Assembly (NCBI GenBank): GCA_020543525.1
Contig: JAHYIO010000033.1
Location: 682,001 to 746,000 of the forward strand
Length of the DNA stretch: 64,000 nucleotides
Origin: Coriolopsis trogii
Taxonomy: Eukaryota > Basidiomycota > Agaricomycetes > Polyporales > Polyporaceae
Reading direction: 5' to 3'
The position numbers and the translations under genes are program-made. The notes under the pieces were generated by a model that had not been told where the DNA came from, did not search any database, and saw nothing but the letters and a program-made list of their open reading frames with translations. Shown in pieces: positions 24,646-37,969 of this stretch; position 1 is the stretch's first letter, and every line of letters starts with the position of its first letter.

Positions 24646-25405
24646 AGAGATGTTGTCGTGTAGTATCTTCGGCAACCTTGTGCGAGCTTGCAGCACCTAT
24701 CTGCTGATAAATCCCGCTCGGTGTTGCATGCAACGATTGTCATGTTACGCATATCAAGAGCCCACACGCTTGCGACGCAATCATATCACGATATCTAGAT
24801 GATAAAGTTCGAGTATCGATTGTTCTGAAGTTATCATGATCAGGGACAAGAGGTAGAGACGACGACATGACGTGGGTATCGAAACAAGCAGAGGACGTGA
24901 CCGCGTCGCCGAGATGACCGACGTCTCTACTTCTATCTGACTGAATCTTCTTCAGTATCAAGCGGCGCACTCCTGCCGTAGGATGTCGGACAGACAGTGC
25001 TGTTGCAAAAGAGGATGATGCGTAGGACGAGCGAGCGGAAGACTGACAAAGTCTAAAGATGCAAGACGAGACACCAAGCGATGTGCGTATGTACGTATAC
25101 AGCTCTGAGAGCGATTACTTTACTACTGCCAGTCCGGTCCGATCTGCGCGAGCCAACTCCTCGCGTGCGCACACCCGCCGCGATGGTACGGATGCACATC
25201 CACCATCTCACCAAGCCCCGCCCTGGTTCCTCCCAAGTCTCCGCAGGCTCAAGGCCAATGCCCGAGCACACGCGCAAGACCTCAACCACGCGCGGCAGCT
25301 CCACCATACCCAACGAGCTCAAGCTCGAGCCCACCAGTCGAGGCTGTCTCCACCGCCCTCCCACGACATGCACACGCGCTTCGTAGAGAGGCCGGCGCGC
25401 ACGAG
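24646..25405. other. intergenic region
   Basis: About 0.76 kb between convergent genes. Nothing supportable is seen. Confidence 0.5.
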
Positions 25406-28091
25406 CTAGCTCTTCCTGTCCGCCCCGCGCCCGTTCCCGATCGACACGCTCATCTCGCGCTCCCTCCCCATCCCCATACTCCCACCACCACCGTCCGCGC
25501 TCTCCCCACTATCGCTCAGCGCCCCACCCCCACCCCCACCGCCTTCGTCCCTCAGCCGTTTCCGGCCAAGGCCGGGCGAGGACCCTGGTCCTTGCATCGC
25601 AAACCGCGCGCTGTTAAGCGGGGGCACGGGCGGGGGAAGCGACAGTCCTGCGGCGGACACGTTCGTGTTCTGACCCGTGCCCGCGCCGAGGAAGTCGAAC
25701 CAATTGCTGTCGCCGGGCGGCGAGCCTTGTGGTGCCCCTGTCAGAGTGTCCATGTGTCAGGTAAGATGCGAATCAACCGTTCATCCCTCAGAAGCCAGGC
25801 CGCCGGGGCGCAAGGATGCGAAAGCGATGAAGCAAAGGATGACGTGCGTTGCGTTGTAAGCACGGCGGAGCGCAAACACAAAAGGCACGACGGGATGGTG
25901 GAATGGAAACAAGGAAGGCCGCGAAGCGTCATCGAAGGACGTGCTTGTGGGAACGCACGCGTGTTGCTTAATGGCGTGGGTGGCCGCTGCCACGCTGCCC
26001 GCATCGTTCTCGACGCTCGCCGTGAACGGACGAGGGTGGCAGATGCGAAGCGAAGACACGGAGAGACCGAGAGCGGAGTTTCCCCGCGCAACGTTTAACC
26101 GCCAGGCCACCGTGACAGAGTGAAGGGAGGAGAAGAAGCAGGGCCGTGATAGCTAGGGAAATGGCGGCGCAATGGCCCAAAGAGTGCGAGTGAAAGCACG
26201 CACCATTATCGGGTTGCCCTTGGCCGCTCTGCTGCGACGCCTGCGTCGAGTGCACGGGCCAATCGAAGGACGGGAATTGGCTCGAACTGCCGTGACCTCC
26301 TGCGCCGTTCCCATGCTCACCTGAGGAGCCCAGGAGCTCCGCGAAGATGTTGCCCGCGCTGTTCTGGGTGTGCGAGTTGTGCCGCCCAAAGAGACTTGGA
26401 GGCTGCTGATGTCCGTGCGGCGAATACTGCGACTGTGATGACGCCGAGTGGGGGAACGACATCGTGCGCAGCGACGGCGGTTGTCCTTGCTGTCCGCGTG
26501 AGAGATCGAACGACTGTGAGAGGAACGATGAAGACGCCGCGCTCATGATGTTCGGTATCGAAGAGCTCGGATAGAGAGCGGTCAAGCTCGGGTGGGGAGA
26601 ATGCATCTGCGACAGCGAAGGGATGGCCGACGAGGGGTACGATGACGGCAGGTCTACGTCTAACCGGAACGGAAATGTCGGGCTACCTCCGGCGCCGACG
26701 TGATTGGAGTTTGCGCTCAGTCCCGCCGGCGGCGACTGCACCATATGGGAAGGGTCGTCAATCCCCAACCGTGGACGTTTGGCTGTACTGCTTATCGGCA
26801 CGCCGCGGGTAGCAGACGTGATAGCGGATGTGTGTCGCTCAACAGATAGTGGCAGGCCGGGAGACGAGGTGCTTGCAGTGGGCGAAACGCGCATATTCGA
26901 CCGATAGCCCAACTGTATGGGTCAATATACATGAGTCTGTGGCGACAGCTGACAAGCATAGGGTAATGCTCACGTCCGGACTCGCAGAAGGATCGGTTGG
27001 GGATTTGAGGCCTCCGCGTAGCGGAATGGTGTTGTTCGTAGAACCTTCATGCTTGACCTTGACGGACCTGGTGCTGTCGCGACGCTTTTGAGAACTGTCG
27101 TCGTCATCTACTTCATCGTCATCGTCAGCAGGTTCGTCTGCTTTGGTGGCATTGTTGAAGTCGGAAGGCCCTTTCGTGTCCCTTTCTCCGTCGAACTACA
27201 ATGCCGTGTCAGAGTGAGATATGGCCGGGCCGAGAGGTTGCGCGAGGCTTACACGAAGATGACGTTGGACCATGCTGTTGACATCGGTGGAACAGTACTG
27301 ATATAGCTTTGCATGGTGACCTGGGCGTTCCTCTGGCAACAGAACAGGATGGGGTCAGCGTCCAGTGGCCTTTGCGACGATTCGAAAAAGCAGTGTGATG
27401 GAAGACTGCGCGAAGGTGGACCAATGGCGACAGAAAGCCCATTTCAGCGCATATAGTCATGTTGGGAACGTCCAAGCCCCTCTCCGGGCGAACGGGTTCA
27501 CTGAAAACGCGCAAGGCCGTCTGGCCAGCACGGAATGTAGCCTACAGCAAGGTAAAATTTGCAAGTCGGGGTCGTGACTTGGGCACATCTGCGCAGCCTG
27601 CCACTCATGGGGGTGGATTGGTGGTAGGAAGAAGGATTAACCATGGAGAGAGGGTGATGACTGCGGTCGAAGAAGACTGACAGGGGAGATGCGAGGGTCG
27701 GAGCGACAGATGGGCGGCGACTCACCGAAGATGATGACGGCGACGTCGACGGAGCAGAGGACGCCGAGCTCGTACGCTTTCTTGAAGAGGCCGTTCTTGC
27801 GCTGTTGGAGAGTGTGTATGGACGTTTGTGTTGCGTTGATGGCGCGCGTGAGCCCAGTGAATGCCAAGAGATTGGACATATTTATAGCGACTGACCTTTA
27901 AAAAGGTGACAGAACGATTCCGTTCGTGCTATTATCGGCGAGCGAGACGCAAAATAAGCAGCCGTTAGCGAGAAGACAGATGGACACCGCGAGGCTGCGT
28001 CGTATACGTATACTTGGACTCGCCCGCGCGGGCTATTTCGAGGAGGGGGACGTACTGTGATGGGCTGGATCTCAATCTTTCGTCTCCCCAT
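25406..28091 (-). CDS. RLM1: MADS-box transcription factor, Rlm1/MEF2 type
   Basis: Seven exons (28091-28056, 27928-27896, 27801-27726, 27332-27253, 27195-26974, 26912-26204, 25737-25406) give 495 aa. The MADS domain is split over four exons and rebuilds exactly: [43 protein letters not shown], then VIIFEERPGH. The [10 protein letters not shown] start and the following [18 protein letters not shown] segment place it with the MEF2-like Rlm1/Smp1 group, which in yeasts acts downstream of the Slt2 cell-wall MAP kinase. An acidic stretch ([14 protein letters not shown]) and a basic nuclear-targeting candidate (SQKRRDS) follow. The rest is Ser/Pro/Gln-rich and probably disordered activation sequence. 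The 466-nt intron before the last exon is unusually long here. Symbol by family resemblance. Confidence 0.93.
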
Positions 28092-31000
28092 CTCCGTGCA
28101 GACGCGACGGGTGCAGCGGGCAGTCAGAGGGTGTCGGTGGCAGGGGCGGCGAGGGGCGTGGGCAGCGAGAGGGCGAGGGAGAGGCGAGGGGAAGATGAAG
28201 AGAGAGGTTGAGAGGAGAGAACGCTGAGGACATATGGACCTGGATGGACAAGCAACCGCAAACGCCGCGTCCGGAGCTCCTACGATGCTCCTGCCAGTCA
28301 CACAATTGCAACCGGAAGGATGCCGTCAAGTGCGCAGCAGACTCCCTTCTCTCCTCTCTCCCTCCGACCCTCTCCTCGTCCCACGCCCCGACGCCGCCAT
28401 CGTCTCCCAGCCCAGCGCGCCCCTCTCTCTCTCCGTCGCCTCCCGACCCCCGCCAGCCGAGCGCGCAGATCGTCGGGCGACTCTCTCGGCTATCTCGCAT
28501 CACATCTTCTCCACGCGCGCCGTCCAGGACCGTCCGCAGCGCGTGTTCTCACCAGACCCACACCAACGTCCAGCGTGCCTCATCGAACCGCCTGCTTCTT
28601 CCCTCCCATCCCGTCTGCTGACTTGGCTTTCTCATCCTCCTCGCCTCTCTCCTCGCCCGTGGCACCATTCGCCAGTCCGGGAACGCGAGATCCCTGGCAC
28701 GCACAGAGATCCAATGACGCGCTCCCTCCTTCCGCGTTCCCTCACAAATGCTCCCTATCGCCGGACGCAATGACGTTTCTTGTCCTCCCTACTACCTACG
28801 GCCTCCTTCGGCCTCTACAGGCTGCACGTGTAGCTTCCCGCTTCGCCGCTCTGGCCTGCGTGCAGAGCCATATGGCCCGTGCGCGTGCATCGTATCTCTG
28901 ACGCCGCCAACCCGGTCTCCGGCCGAGGAACTTTAATCCTTCGGCACGGAGCGCGCCGCGGCATCGCGATCCATCCAGCGCAGATCGCAATCTCTCCCTG
29001 CCCCAAGAAGCATTCGGCGCCAAACTGCATTTCACCATCGCGCGCCCCGCAGTCTCTTCGCATTCACTCTCCTCTCTTCAAACTGCCGCCAACCCCGCGA
29101 CGCCCTCAAAGCGAGCTAGACATTCTTAGAGTCCAATCGATGGCCGTATATTCTTGGTACGTGCTATCTTTACCCCATTTATTTTCGTCTCGTTCTAAAA
29201 ATATCGCTGGCAAGCCAGGTATCGCCCCGGCTTCCTAGACGAAAATACGCGGCGATCGCGCCCTCCATTCACAGTCGGTGCCGTAACTTTCTATGTAGTG
29301 CTACTTTTACCGCCAGTAGTAAGTGCGGTTTGTTCCGAAGTAGGCCTGCACTGCTTACGGCGAGACCACCCGAAACATAACATACTGCTGGCGGAGTCCT
29401 CTAGATCTCAAGTCAGTCCGCTCCTTGTCCGCGAACAAAACCAGAATAACTCTAACCCGATGCATCTCAAAGCATACACCGTCGGCAGAGCCCGTTGCCT
29501 GCGTTTGAATTGGTTCGTTGTACAACAAGGAGCTCCCGGACGCGAAAATCGCTCCCACCCATTGACCAAGTTACCGTCCATGATCTTCGAACCGTGATCA
29601 AACTGCGCGTCCTTCAGCACGGTGCCCAATTTCGACATGCCGCCCTTGAAATTACATGTACGTCGCTTCGGACATCCCACTACACCCGCATCTCTCCTGA
29701 CGTGCTGGCGACCCGTACATTGCTTCGACACTAGCGCGAAAGCCCCGCCCGTATCGGCGCAAACGGAGCTGCGTGTACATAACGCGCAGTCGCCTTCTTC
29801 GTCTCCATCGGTCACCGTCGACCATGAGCCCCATCATCCCTGCGTGATGCTGCTGTCAGCATTCGCTGAATATTGGTCATGGCCCGCTCTGCGCTTACGA
29901 GTCGGACCACAAAGCGACAACGATCTCGGCTGACCCTGAGCATCGCACTTAGCCTATCACTACTGCCAACCGGCCAGTACGTAGCCGCTGCATGCGCTTG
30001 AATGTGGGCAAAGCTGATCGTACGGTCCGTGGTCTGGCCTCTGGACGTGTCGCCGCACACTGCGTGGTACAAACTTCCCAAGGCGGGCGTTGTTGCCCGT
30101 TAGCGGCCCCCGGCTAAGTCCGATACAGCTTGGCCGGTTTGTATGGTTTGTTGGCCGCCGGACGCGTCAAGGACAGGAGAGCGGCCAGACAACTGATCCT
30201 TCTCCTTCCACCAGGATTCTCAACAAAACGTTTCCTATTCGCGCAAACCACACGGACGCTCGCTCACACGTGTACGTGGTCAGCGCAGCAGTCCTCCTGA
30301 CCGCTGTTGCACGAGCTACACGCCATCCACGGGACTACCGCCGAACATCCGGGCCCTTCACGACCTGAGGAGGGGGACGATCCTCCGAGGACTTGGCCGT
30401 CCACTGTGCCTCGTGTGTAGTAGCATTGCACGGCGGGGTCTGCGGCTCGCCGAGGGAGTGTGCACCTGATATCAGTCCCTTACAAACCCATCCCAGCTGG
30501 AATCCTTCTCCATCCTTGTCGTCTGGGCCTCGAGGCAAAAAGCTCTAGACGAAACGGCCCTTCCCGCGAAGGTTCACATCGACCCCCGCGCGAAGCTTCG
30601 TACGCCGAATCGCCGGATACGGCCGCCCGCCGGTGGCAAGAAAGCGGGAAACGAGGTCCGACGATCATCCTCCCCCACCCAGTCCGTCTACGTCTCTCAC
30701 TTGTACCTACCGATGTCGTGAGGCTCCTGTAAGCCTCATACTTCGCATCGTCAATCAGCTACTCGCAGTCACTGGCACTCGTCCTCCCTCCCTCAGATTT
30801 CCCAGGGCCCGGAGACGGACGTCCGCTCGTACGGCGCATGTTTTCCTCTCACAGAAGGGGGTTACGAGAACCTAGCCACCATGACTGCTCCCACCTCATC
30901 TCCTGTGCGGACATCACTGACGTACGTGGCGTCGAACACGACCGTCGACACAGAGTGCGCCACCACCACGCACGGGCCACTGCTTGAGCTTGAGCTACGT

Positions 31001-32728
31001 CTAGCTATATGCGCTCCACCGCGACCGCAAAAGCTTCATCAGAGCTTCGCGTTCGAAGAACGAAACCTTCGACACGGACGGGCGCCGCAATCACGCGCCT
31101 CGGCCTCTCTCTACCTCGAGCCCCGCATTGTCGACGGCGGAGCGTAGACTCTCATCCAGTCCCTCGCCGGTGCCCCATCGACCTGAAGAGCGAGGGGCCG
31201 AACCCGAGAACCTCTCACCTTCCCAGCCGACGGCCGCAGACACAACCGCAAGGCAAGGCGAGGGGTGCGCTCTCTAGCCGCTCGTCGGTGAGAGCCAATA
31301 TGTCCTACCTCGTCCGTCCCCACTCGCACTGTGTGAAGCGGGCCCATGAGCTGACACAGCTCAGCGCGTGACCTACAGGGCCACGAGAGCACGAGAGCAC
31401 AAGAGCACAGGTCGACGGGCGCAGCTGGACGGCCCTCAAGAGCCGCATATGGCAATCGTGGTAGTCGTCGCGGAGGCTCAACAGGATGCGTGGTGGCCGG
31501 ACGTCATGTCATATGCACGCCTCCGAGCATGGATCGGAGGTTGAGCTCTCGCTGACACGCACGCCATATCGGCCTCTCGCATATGCGCAGCGTAGCTCAG
31601 CTCGCGCCAAGGCTCTGAAAAACGGCCCTCTGGACCGCACAACGCACGCGTGATCCTGCACAAATACCACGATGTGTGCTCAGCAGCGGTCCAAGGTCTC
31701 ACCCGAGGCGGCAGCGCCCCTCGCCCCTCGCCCCTGACTCTCGAATCTCCACTCCCGCTGAGAGCTTCCCTGCTTCCCTCCACCTCCAACTCTCCCACCC
31801 AGGCCCGAGCGTGAGCTTCGCCCCATCGCCCCACACGCTGTCACCGCCTTGGGAACGCGCCGCCGTCGGGCCTCACGTTGCACGTTCCACGGACGACGGT
31901 CGCGGAGTGCACGCTGCTGCGCATCCGCGAGACCACGGGAATGTGCGCATGCGGCTCCCAGTGGGCCGTCCCGGGTCACTGGAGACAGGGGCCATGGACC
32001 CGGGTATGTGTACGGGACCGTAACGGAACCAGACTCGAGAGGCGAGCCAACGCTGGGGAGAGAGGGACGAGTGTGGTTATGCCATGCATGCCTGCTGCCG
32101 GTGGTCATCGTCGAGGTTGAGGTTACGGCCTCGTGGCGCATCCTTCTGAAGTCTAGTACGTACTGCATTGTCAGAACGGTCTTATCTTTACGTCGAGACC
32201 TCCGGGCACACGTCGGAGGTGAAACAATCGAACTGTCCGATACGCACGTCTCCTCTTCCATTCTGCCACTCGTTCATCTTGCGGAACTCTCCGCTACACT
32301 GCAACCGCGAGCTACAACGACAAAAACGACAAAACCCAGGAGTAGACTGTACGTTTACAAATCGAGTTCATGTACAACGGAGAACGACCATCGGCCGCTG
32401 AAACACCAACACCTACCAAACTCGCCACAAACGCTCTCCCGCAGCCTCGATCCCTGAGAAGCCTAGGAGTAGATCCCCGACGTTCCCTGGCCACGCAGGC
32501 CGCCCTCCCTCTCTCTCTCCTTGGCTGCCGCGCGTTCTTTGGCCCGCAGGACCCACGGACTAGGCCCCATGTTGCTCTTCGTCGCCCGTTCCTCCAGGCT
32601 GATGTTACTCCTTGTACGGCGCAGTCGCGGCATTCCGGGATCACGGTCTTCGAACGCTTGGGGCTCGACGTGGCTGACAACGCGTAGGGTAAGCTCTCTA
32701 TCATAGAATCACAGAAAGACCTGCCAAC
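28092..32728. other. 4.6-kb gene-poor region upstream of the MADS gene
   Basis: Open frames exist on both strands but are low-complexity (Ser, Pro, Arg-rich) with no recognisable domain, splice-consistent structure or paralogue. The first 0.8 kb is strongly pyrimidine/purine-biased (28150-28650). I find no tRNA or other RNA gene by eye. It may be a long regulatory region with 5'UTR introns of the MADS gene, or contain an untranslated transcript. Confidence 0.4.
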
Positions 32729-34994
32729 CTACCTCTGAGGGATGTCACGTCGCATACCGTGCGACTGGTGCTCGAAATACGGCGCGTTCTGCTTTCCCCT
32801 CTCACCCGCGCCCGCCGCAAAACCGAGGCTCGCGTTCCTTGGCCGCGAGGCCCTCCCTCGGGACGCATGCACCCCTTCTCCCGTACCTGCAGATACACTC
32901 GCTCTCCTCTCGCGCCAAGCAGCAGGCGTGCCGGACGTCGTCACAGGAGGGCTGGTGGCCTGCCGTGAGCGACCTAGCGGTACGCTCACGCTGGGCATAC
33001 GCGCACGGATCCCACCGGAGCTGGACGACTTGCGGACCTTTCTCTCCACCGTGTTCCATTGCTCCCCGTCCTCACACGAGCGGCGGTCGAGATTCTTCCG
33101 TTCCTCTGCGTTAGCGTCAACAGCGCCTTGGAAGTCCATCTGCGCCCCGGTACGGGTCTGTATCCGCTCGCGCGATGGTCGAACAGGGGACGCCTGAACA
33201 CCACCATGCTCTTCTGTGGTCACGATTTCACGACCCTGATTATACTGCGCTTGCGCAGTGCATGGAGGAATGACAGTTGCGATCGAAGGTCTCGCAGAGT
33301 GCCGCCGGTTTGTAACGCGTTCCTGAGCGGTCCAGTCGGCCAGGTGAGTCGACGAGATTTCACTGCAGTCCTTGCTGACAACCTCCTTTGGTTTGTCGTG
33401 CGTACGGTGATCATCGTCTTTCAAAGTAGGGTAAATGGGTTGCGCAGATGCGGACTTCAGTGAGTTCAAGTCAAGCGCATCCCGGATAGTCTTGGTGCTC
33501 GGTGATGACTGAAGCCCGTCGTCGGCCGTCGCAGTCGCATTGGTACGCGTCCCGACAGGCAAGCGGAGCCAGGAAGACACGACTTTGCCCAGTGATCTCG
33601 TGCGCGAGGACGTGGGTGTTGTCGGCGGAGAGAGCATTTCGCCAGCCTTTTCCGAACGCTTGACGGCTGCCGGCAGGGTCAAGCCATGTCGGTTCGATGA
33701 TTCCATTCGGGGCAAGAGGGCGTGTCCGACCGCTGCGCGCGGATAAAGCACAACGTCTTCCTTGCAAGGTGGGGCGCCCATGACTAATTCCGATTCCAAT
33801 CCAGTCACGACAGCTGGCAAAGGTGACATCTTCACTTGCGCGTTGACAATAGGTGACCTATAGGCAGAGCTAGAACCAGCAACACCGTATGCAACATGAA
33901 GTACCGCTGTAGAGATCGTAGAAGCCCCTGTAGCCTCCATAGAGAGACGCCTAGAGCTTTGCGTTTGACCAGACTGGGGATCTTTGGCCGGGTCGTCGAG
34001 AGACTCGTTCGTGACCGAACTCCTGTGGTTGAGTGCAGCGACCTGAAAGGGCTGGGTGGGAGGATTCTTCGCCAGACTCCTAGGCATAGTTGTAACGGCG
34101 CTCGCGAGCGCAACGCCCAACACATCCCTCTCCTGTCTGAGCTCTACGATTGCAGCTTGCGAGCGCTCTAGAGCACAGAGGGTCTCTGATTGGCGGTTGT
34201 GGAACTCATCGACTTTGAATGCGAGCTCATACGCGCGCGATCTATACATGTCGCGTTCTTGTTTGAGCTCCTGCGTTTGGAGGGCGGCTTCCGCGGCGAG
34301 CATGGCTGATGGCGCGGTTGAGAAAGCCACAAGTGACTCGTGGTGTACTGTTTGTGAGGCCACAGAACGGTGATGTGAATGACGAAGACATCCAGGCTCC
34401 TCAGGTGGGGAGGAGTGGATGTCTGATGGAGCAGAGCTAGGGTCCTGGGAGGGCGCACTTCGATCCAGACGAGGTACAGAGATGGGCGTTGGGTTGGCGT
34501 GGTCCACATCGAGTTTCGCTTCAGGGAATACCGGTATCTCATCCGGGCCATTAAACTGCTCGGTAGACGGAGAGATGTTTGCCATCGAGTTCTGCTGGGA
34601 CCGGACGCATATATCCAGGTAATCAGACCTGAACGTGAACATGCGACGTACAATCAACCCAGGTACTGATGTCTGCGGTCTCCCCATGTGTTCGCCCATA
34701 CGGACGAAGTACGCGACGCAAGTCATGATGCATCTGTGGTAAAAGTCCTACAAATATTCGCACGAACAATTGGTGAGTGGGTAGTCGGAGCGCATCACGC
34801 GGAGGACTTACTGCCGAAAAGTAAAACCCGAAGGTGATCTTGATGAGTACGGCGACCGACATCTCTAGTTTGTAGTCGTTCAATAGCGCAGGAAACCAGC
34901 GCCAGGCCAGCCCGAGCGTGATGGCGACGTCGAGAAGTATGAACACGGAATCGATGATGGTGTTGGCGACATGGCGAGAAGAGGTGGTAGACAT
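32729..34994 (-). CDS. membrane-anchored protein with long disordered, coiled-coil tail
   Basis: Two exons (34994-34812, 34747-32729; GTAAGT...TTGTAG) give 733 aa. The first 105 residues hold two hydrophobic helices: TIIDSVFILLDVAITLGLAWRW, then MSVAVLIKITFGFYFSADFY, followed by MTCVAYFVRMGEHMG. This block looks like a short membrane-embedded module. The remaining 600 residues are Ser/Pro/Thr-rich. They include a helical stretch (about residues 190-260; ELKQERDMYRSRAYELAFK, AIVELRQERD) suited to a coiled coil, and basic C-terminal segments (ERKVRKSSSSGG, SRGRASRPRN). Function unknown. A protein tethered to a membrane with a scaffold-like tail is the best description. Confidence 0.65.
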
Positions 34995-35198
34995 GGGGGC
35001 TGATAGTGAGAATGGGAGATGGTGGTGGAAGAAAGAGGAGTCACTGAGCGAAAGCCAACGAGAGGAGGGACGCCATACACATGGCCATGTTCGCTTCCGT
35101 ACACCGTCATGTGAAGGGGTACATCACATCGCCGAATCGTCCAGTGTCCTGCACATTTACCCTCGCTCGCAAAGCTGGCCCAGTGTTGCCGTACCTAC

Positions 35199-35630
35199 CT
35201 ATCTTGACTCCATACTTCGCGGCCTTTGGCTGGATATAGCTGAAGCGAGTCGATCCAATATCCATCTTGGACGATCAATGGCGCTTGCCAGTTTCTCCAG
35301 TGTTGCGGTGGCATCATTAGATAACTGGATGGGAGCACCTGCTCGATCCGCAGGGCGATGTGACATGGAGAGAGGGCTGCTAGACCCCCCTGCGACGCTG
35401 AGCCATGGTGAGCATACTACTAGAGAGTAAAGGGACATGCGACACATAGGCCAAAACGGTTCGGTGATCGTGACACCACAATATATACTATGGAGGCGAA
35501 GTGGAGAGAACGTACTAAGAACCGAGGCTGCCGTTGCAGAGCTGTGTACATGGTCCTCCTTGCTATCCGGGTTCCCTAGCTTGAGGGGGGTAGCCAGTAC
35601 GCGGCAATCATCAGTAGATTGAATAGTCAT
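35199..35630 (-). CDS. possible small protein
   Basis: Two candidate exons (35630-35516, 35389-35199) join in phase to 101 aa. The second carries a helical, conserved-looking segment (ATATLEKLASAIDRP, then WILDRLASAIS). No family is recognised. It rests only on splice signals and composition, so it may be spurious. Confidence 0.3.
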   Translation of the reverse strand: MTIQSTDDCRVLATPLKLGNPDSKEDHVHSSATAASVLSTFSPLRLHSIYCGVTITEPFWPMCRMSLYSLVVCSPWLSVAGGSSSPLSMSHRPADRAGAPIQLSNDATATLEKLASAIDRPRWILDRLASAISSQRPRSMESR

Positions 35631-36112
35631 CCCATAGGCTGCAGAAAGGTTTAAGGCTTGTCACGGATATCGGTATATGTTCAGATTCCAAGAAGACTCT
35701 GGGGGAGACGGCCCTATGGTTAGTCACTGTCGCACCGTCGTCGAACAGGTTTGTGGTTCGAGCGGGGATGGCCCAGCCGCCGCATTCTGCATCGTCAGAG
35801 TGTGACGTGCTGTGACATATGACACAGTCACAATTGTGCTGAGCGCCGAGGACTACATTTAACTACGGTCTCGCTACTATGATTACGGCCACTGCGCGTG
35901 CAATACCGGACGAAGGCTGCAAGCGCGCTCCACTGACTCGCTGCGTCTGTCTGAGGGCGATAGTGCGGAACCGCCTACATAGCCTCTCGCGATAACATCG
36001 ACGCCGTACTTTCGAGTCAGCCGGTGCTAGTACTACTTACTGCTACATACTAGTACTTCGACTCGTATGCTCTCTTTCCCCTCCCTGTCGGTCACGACTC
36101 ACCTTCCAACTC
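35631..36112. other. intergenic region
   Basis: Promoter-side spacer of the F-box gene at 36113. No exon seen. Confidence 0.5.
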
Positions 36113-37969
36113 ATGTCACTCTCCACCAGCTCAAATCACTCTGCCCATTCCCAGACTGCCTGTCATCGGGCTCTGCTGTGCACCGACATACTCCCGTGCA
36201 TCTTCGATTCGGACGACGGTCCATGGTTCCAAGGTCGCAGATGGAAGCGAGACTGCATTAATGCCGCCCTAGCGTGCCGCCCGTTCTATGAGCCGGCATC
36301 AAGGCTGCTCTGGCAGAATCAGGAGGGTTTGCTGCCTCTCTGGAACATTCTCATCCCGGACGACGTGCCCGCCATCATTCCTCACACTCATCGACGGAGC
36401 GAGGATGAATTAGGTGTATATGCGAAGCGGGTGAGCGATTCTCGCGATGGCAGATTCTAGACATGCACTCATGACATGTGCGTACAGCTCGTGCAGTCAG
36501 AGCGATTCCGGGATAAGACGATATGGGAGATTTTCATGCGCTGTTCTGCTAGGATCCAAAGGCTCGGAGTCTTCGGGGCCCTAAACCACTGGCACGGTCA
36601 CTTCAAGCCTTTCCCAGGAGAGCTCGAGATGATGCGCGTGCTGATCGATTACAACGACGGGAAGACGTTCCTGCCTCGTCTTCAGGTTCTGCAGTGGTGG
36701 ACAGCGTTCTGGGATGCGCCCTCTGACCTGACGAGCTTTGTGTTGGGAGCTCTTGCATTCCCGTTATCAAGCCTCCACATCAACCTGTTGTGGAACTCGG
36801 GGGACGTCAACAATGCTGACGATCCTTCTGGTCTTACATTTCTCCAATCCATCTTCCCATCACCGTCGTGTGCTCCCTCCCTGGGCACGTTGACTCTTTA
36901 TTCCTCCGGTCACTGCATGCCTGACACCATTGTGGACATGGTGTGCAAGTATAGGCGATTGCATAGAGTCTCCACAATCCATCCATGGTGGTGGAGACAA
37001 CCGGCGCTCTATGATGAGCGCCCCGAACTCCTGATTCTGACACCCTCGCTGATCCAGGCCCTGTTCAGCCATCTTGGCTTGGAGGAACTCGAGTGCTGGA
37101 TTGATTCGGAAGCCCGAGGAGACAGGCAAGTAGCAATCCGCGCCCCCTGCCTCAAGATCTTAAAGTGCAAGGGCACGTGTATAGGCTATGCCGAGTTCCT
37201 CGCAGCCACGACTGCTCCCCGTCTGACCTCCGTACACTTCAAAGACGACTTTTCCTCCACATTGCCTCTGTCGCACGTTCATCTTCTTATACGCGCTATA
37301 GCCGCCCCTCAAGTCTCTCGGAGCCTGCGGATCGTGTCACTCGAAATAGGGCAAGGCTGGTCGCTCAATGGAGACGAACATCGTGCTATCGCGCATCCCA
37401 TACCCACCGCGACGGACATCCTTGCCCCGCTCCTGTCTCTTTCAGAACTCACCGAGTTCAGCATCCGGATAGACAGCTTCGACCCTCTAGCCATCTCAGA
37501 CACCGACATCCTCGCTATCACCAAAGCGTTCCCCAACCTCCACGAGCTCGCCCTCCGGTGTGCGGGCACGTCCACCTTGGGATTCCTCACCCCACTCGCC
37601 TTTGTGCACGTATTCCGTCACTGCCAGAAACTCCTCTCCCTCTCCCTCGGCCCCATGGATACAACTGGCAGCAGTCTGCAGGACGTCCTGCCGCTCCCAC
37701 AGCGCACCGAGCTCACCGAGCACCCACTGCGGTCCTGGCGCGGATGGGAGCCCATTCCAGTCGAGGACCCAGTGTCGCTCGCTGGGCTGTTGCGCGAGCT
37801 CTTCCCGTCTCTCAAGCTCGAAGACGTGTACGTGGAACACATGCCCCAACGACGGACGCTGTCTCTGCGCCAGCTCGAACAGGAGATAGTGAGCGGCGGA
37901 GATCTACCGGCCAAGGAAGCGGAGGAGTTCCTTTGTATCCTTCCCGCTCCAACACCGCCTTATGTATGA
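36113..37969 (+). CDS. F-box-like/leucine-rich protein
   Basis: Two exons (36113-36430, 36488-37969; GTGAGC...TACAG) give 599 aa. The N-terminus has a divergent F-box-like segment (RALLCTDILPCIFDSDD, then CINAALACRPFYEPASRLLW), the usual form of short-N-terminus Agaricomycete F-box proteins. The rest is an irregular leucine-rich solenoid (for example PSLGTLTLYSS, LGLEELECWID, PCLKILKC, FPNLHELALRC), typical of substrate-binding LRRs. It ends in a charged helix (TLSLRQLEQEI). The likely role is an SCF ubiquitin-ligase receptor with unknown substrate. A 20-bp tandem duplication lies over the stop codon. Confidence 0.8.

Noticed and set aside
25968..26203. Continuation of the MADS exon reading frame past 26204
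   Set aside because: A good GTGCGT donor at 26203 and the in-phase acceptor at 25738 join two low-complexity Pro/Ser/Gly segments; the read-through part has unrelated composition.
28208..28901. Overlapping 180-190 codon frames on the plus strand upstream of the MADS gene
   Set aside because: They arise from a strongly pyrimidine-rich tract open in several frames at once, which is typical of composition rather than coding.
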